Assembly: GCA_023663865.1 (NCBI GenBank)
Contig: JAMPGU010000016.1
Coordinates: 1-49,174 of the forward strand
From: Clostridium sp.
Lineage (GTDB): Bacteria; Bacillota; Clostridia; Oscillospirales; Acutalibacteraceae
DNA: 49,174 bases
Direction of reading: 5' to 3'
Shown here: piece by piece, positions 46,834 through 49,174 of the stretch
Layout: every line of letters starts with the position of its first letter
Numbering within the stretch: position 1 is the first letter of the stretch
The notes under the pieces: model-generated
What the model was told of the DNA's origin: nothing
Databases searched by the model: none
Seen by the model: only the letters and a program-made list of their open reading frames with translations
Made by a program: the position numbers and the translations under genes

Positions 46834-49044
46834 TTACTCCTCACTTTCGTTGATTGTACCGTTTTTTTGCAGCTTTTCCAGCAAAAGCTCCACATCAATC
46901 GGTTTTGTTAAAAAGTCATTCATACCGCTGGCAAGTGCCTGTTCTCGGTCCTCCTGGAACATATTGGCGGTGCAGGCATAAATGGTAACGGTTTCTGCAT
47001 CAGCTCGCTCCAGCTTACGAATGCTCTTTGCTGCGGTGCAGCCATCCATAATAGGCATCTGCATATCCATCAAAATGATATCAAACTCTCCCTTTTCGGA
47101 ACTGCTGAATATATCAAGTGCCTCCTGTCCATTCTTTGCAAGAACAGTTTCAAAACCCTCAATTTTAAGGATTTCCAACAGGATTTCTGCATTAAGCTCA
47201 ACATCCTCTGCCACCAGAATTTTGAGAGGCTTTCCATCTGCTCTGTATACAGAATGTGTAGTGTCTTTGCTTCCATCTGCTTCTTCCAGCATTTTTAAAT
47301 CATTTGGAATATCGTGTACGATTTTAGACGGGATGGTAACTGTAAAGGTACTGCCGCAGTTCAGCTCACTTTCAACTGTAATATCTCCGCCCATTGCATT
47401 TGCAAGGAGCTTGCTGATTGCCATACCAAGACCTGTTCCTTTAATGCCGTTGGTATTCCTGCTGCGTTCCTGGCTGAAGGAATCAAAAATCTTGTCGATA
47501 TATTCCTTGGATATACCGATACCGGTGTCCTCGCAGCGATAGGTGGTGATTACATTTTCATCATCCACTTTTTTCTGCGAGACAGACAGCCGGATGTATT
47601 TTCCTTCAGGTGTGAATTTGGCTGCGTTTCCGACTATGTTCATCAAAATCTGCTTTGTGCGAATCATATCACCCTCTATGCAAGGCTCGGTGATATCCTT
47701 TTCAACAATGAATTCCACACCTCTGATTTTGATGTTGTCAGCCTGCATTGCAGAGACCTCATCAATTAGTGACGAAATCAGCATTGGTCGGGTTATTATA
47801 TCCACCTTTCCTGCCTGCAGCTTTGAGATGTCAAGAATATCATTTACCAGTGACAGCAGATAGTTTGCAGTGCTGTGAGATTTGTTCAGCCATTCTTTAA
47901 TCTGCGGCTTTTGGCTGTCATCGTCAATGTTCATCATAATAAGATGATTCATACCAATTAAGCCGTTCAGCGGTGTTCGTATTTCATGGCTCATATTAGA
48001 AAGAAAGTCTTTCTGCGATTTTGCCGACTCTGTTGTACGTATTGCTTTTGCCTGAAGCTTCATAATAATCAGCAGCATAGCAATAACCGTGCACACCGTG
48101 ATAATTGCCATTGTCATACTGAGGGATACCTGCGCGTGGGTCTGCTCCAAAAATACTTCTTGATTGATGCTCATAATAAAATACAAATCAAAGCTGTCAT
48201 CAAGGGGGATGAAATAAAATAGCTCTTTGCCTGTTTCGTTAGCATGAGAATGGTAAAAACCAAAGGTTTCTCGATTTTGAAGTTTAGTATGAATATCCTC
48301 GTTTGTCAGCTCAGAGCTTTTTGATGCAGACAGGTGGTCGTAAAGATTATTTTGTCCGCTTGAGTAAATATCATGGTCAACATTGATAATGTAGTTTCCG
48401 TTTATGTCAATCAGTGCACTGTGACCGCGGCTTTCTCCATTCTTGATAAAGCTGTCAATTACCATATTATCCTGAATGGATGAAATGTCACTGATACCAA
48501 TCAGTGCAGCCATTTCTACACCATCCACGCTGTAGCCGTCAATTCGTATGCCGTATAAAATACTGTCCCGTGACATCCATGCACCTTCTATTTTATCGTC
48601 ATAACGAATAACAATTTTATCCGCACCATTTTCAAAGTAGGGGAGAAAATTCAGCTCTCTGTCTGTGTTATTATCGTTTGGCTTGTAGACGACATATTTA
48701 TCCGTGTAGACAGTACCGTTTTTGGCAACCAAGTAAATATGATTAAAGCTGCTTGATGCGCATTCCAGATTCATTCTTGTTTCAACATCTTCAAGGGTTT
48801 TGCATTCAAAGCTGGTGAAACGCTTTCGGATTTCATCAAGGTCTGTCCAGCAAATTTCAATATATGTCTGAATTGTCTCCTTGTCGTGTTCTGCAATTTC
48901 ACTGATGGAATTCATAATATTCTCTGAAATTGTAGCATTCATCTGATTGACATAAAACATTACTGCTAAGCAGACAATCAAGGAAGCACAAATAATAATC
49001 GGCAGATAAAATATTTTATGCTTATGCTTTTGTTTTTCTTTCAT
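46834..49044 (-). CDS. Hybrid sensor histidine kinase with a receiver domain
   Basis: A 736-residue membrane kinase. Helix 1 is at about 11-33 and helix 2 at about 305-330; the 270 residues between form an extracellular Cache-like sensor (DINGNYIINVDHD). HisKA has H353 in SNMSHEIRTPLNG. The ATPase domain shows N-box NIVGNAAKFTPEG, EDTGIGIS and GIKGTGLGMAIS. The receiver domain (about 608-725) has D660 in LMDMQMPIMDG and TKPID near the end. No Hpt or output domain is present, so another protein must pass on the signal. The solute-binding protein is encoded right after it, 3 bases away. Confidence 0.92.
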   Translation of the reverse strand: MKEKQKHKHKIFYLPIIICASLIVCLAVMFYVNQMNATISENIMNSISEIAEHDKETIQTYIEICWTDLDEIRKRFTSFECKTLEDVETRMNLECASSSFNHIYLVAKNGTVYTDKYVVYKPNDNNTDRELNFLPYFENGADKIVIRYDDKIEGAWMSRDSILYGIRIDGYSVDGVEMAALIGISDISSIQDNMVIDSFIKNGESRGHSALIDINGNYIINVDHDIYSSGQNNLYDHLSASKSSELTNEDIHTKLQNRETFGFYHSHANETGKELFYFIPLDDSFDLYFIMSINQEVFLEQTHAQVSLSMTMAIITVCTVIAMLLIIMKLQAKAIRTTESAKSQKDFLSNMSHEIRTPLNGLIGMNHLIMMNIDDDSQKPQIKEWLNKSHSTANYLLSLVNDILDISKLQAGKVDIITRPMLISSLIDEVSAMQADNIKIRGVEFIVEKDITEPCIEGDMIRTKQILMNIVGNAAKFTPEGKYIRLSVSQKKVDDENVITTYRCEDTGIGISKEYIDKIFDSFSQERSRNTNGIKGTGLGMAISKLLANAMGGDITVESELNCGSTFTVTIPSKIVHDIPNDLKMLEEADGSKDTTHSVYRADGKPLKILVAEDVELNAEILLEILKIEGFETVLAKNGQEALDIFSSSEKGEFDIILMDMQMPIMDGCTAAKSIRKLERADAETVTIYACTANMFQEDREQALASGMNDFLTKPIDVELLLEKLQKNGTINESEE

Positions 49045-49055
49045 TTACGTACCTC

Positions 49056-49075
49056 TTCTAAATTTTTATTTAGAA
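49056..49075 (-). promoter_or_regulatory. Leader hairpin at the sensor-kinase ribosome site
   Basis: TTCTAAAT and ATTTAGAA form a perfect 8-bp stem with a TTTT (AAAA in the RNA) loop. On the minus strand its 3' arm ends directly at the GAGG that serves as ribosome site, 12 bases ahead of the ATG. It could limit translation start. Confidence 0.4.
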
Positions 49076-49106
49076 TAATATGCATTATGCTAAGCCGAAA
49101 AAATCC

Positions 49107-49158
49107 CATTTTTCAGCTATTATTTCTATAATTAAAATCATTATAACATTTTTCAGCT
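49107..49158. repeat. Two 12-bp direct repeats 40 bp apart ahead of the sensor-kinase gene
   Basis: CATTTTTCAGCT occurs at 49107-49118 and 49147-49158, exactly 40 bp apart. A minus-strand TATAAT lies between them (49145-49140), next to the second copy. No good -35 is seen at the normal distance, so this promoter may need an activator. The rest of 49045-49174 is AT-rich with nothing else recognised. Confidence 0.45.
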
Positions 49159-49174
49159 TATATTACATCATTTT

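Noticed and set aside
1..49174. Insertion sequence, prophage, integrative element or toxin-antitoxin genes
   Set aside because: No transposase, integrase, relaxase, phage structural or paired toxin-antitoxin genes were recognised, and no flanking terminal repeats were noticed.

Overview
The window looks like a chromosomal piece of a low-GC, anaerobic, gut-type Clostridia member (Oscillospiraceae/Lachnospiraceae-like). The signs are AT-rich coding sequence with strong purine-rich ribosome binding sites, a sortase-anchored surface protein with an SPATG signal, GPH-type sugar symport, several MATE exporters, and close relatives of sulfur and sulfosugar genes known from gut Firmicutes. No rRNA, tRNA, insertion sequence, phage gene or CRISPR array was seen.

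Region 1 (1-10758) is one long sulfur-assimilation operon. The window opens in the tail of a YezD-like (DUF2292) gene. A hairpin with a T-run follows, then 13 tightly packed, often overlapping genes: an AprAB-type APS reductase, CysD/CysN ATP sulfurylase, a MetY-type sulfhydrylase, a siroheme sulfite reductase with two extra 4Fe-4S clusters, TusA-like protein, thioredoxin, a ThiS-like carrier that ends Gly-Gly-Cys, a ThiF-like activating enzyme, a JAMM metallopeptidase, a thioredoxin reductase and TcdA. Together they read as a route from sulfate to sulfide, onto a protein thiocarboxylate, and into homocysteine. This resembles the HcyS/HcyD/HcyF system described in Wolinella, but with a C-terminal Cys cap instead of Ala.

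Region 2 (10779-13790) is a MerR regulator with a duplicated C-terminal module, divergent from a MATE exporter. The merR promoter has the 19-bp spacer typical of MerR control. The MATE gene has a terminator-like hairpin just before its start.

Region 3 (13811-29011) is carbohydrate and sulfosugar catabolism. A GH2 beta-galactosidase-like gene stands alone. An eight-gene operon follows from a near-perfect promoter: sulfoquinovosidase, transaldolase, sulfolactaldehyde-reductase-like dehydrogenase, DUF4867 protein, sulfoquinovose isomerase, TauE-like exporter, ROK regulator and GPH transporter. This is a sulfo-transaldolase (sulfo-TAL) sulfoquinovose pathway that would excrete DHPS. On the opposite strand lie a carboxylesterase and a second GH31 enzyme.

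Region 4 (29013-37679) holds a second MATE exporter, a 1634-residue secreted wall-anchored protein with thirteen 123-bp repeats, and a MarR-MATE pair.

Region 5 (37723-45476) is a LysR gene followed by a small redox operon (two flavodoxin-like reductases, a cyclophilin-fold lipoprotein, a CMD-cupin fusion and an aldo/keto reductase). A convergent AraC regulator, two acetyltransferases, a small lipoprotein and an ABM-domain protein follow.

Region 6 (45508-49174) is a hybrid sensor kinase followed by an extracellular solute-binding lipoprotein, with no permease beside them.
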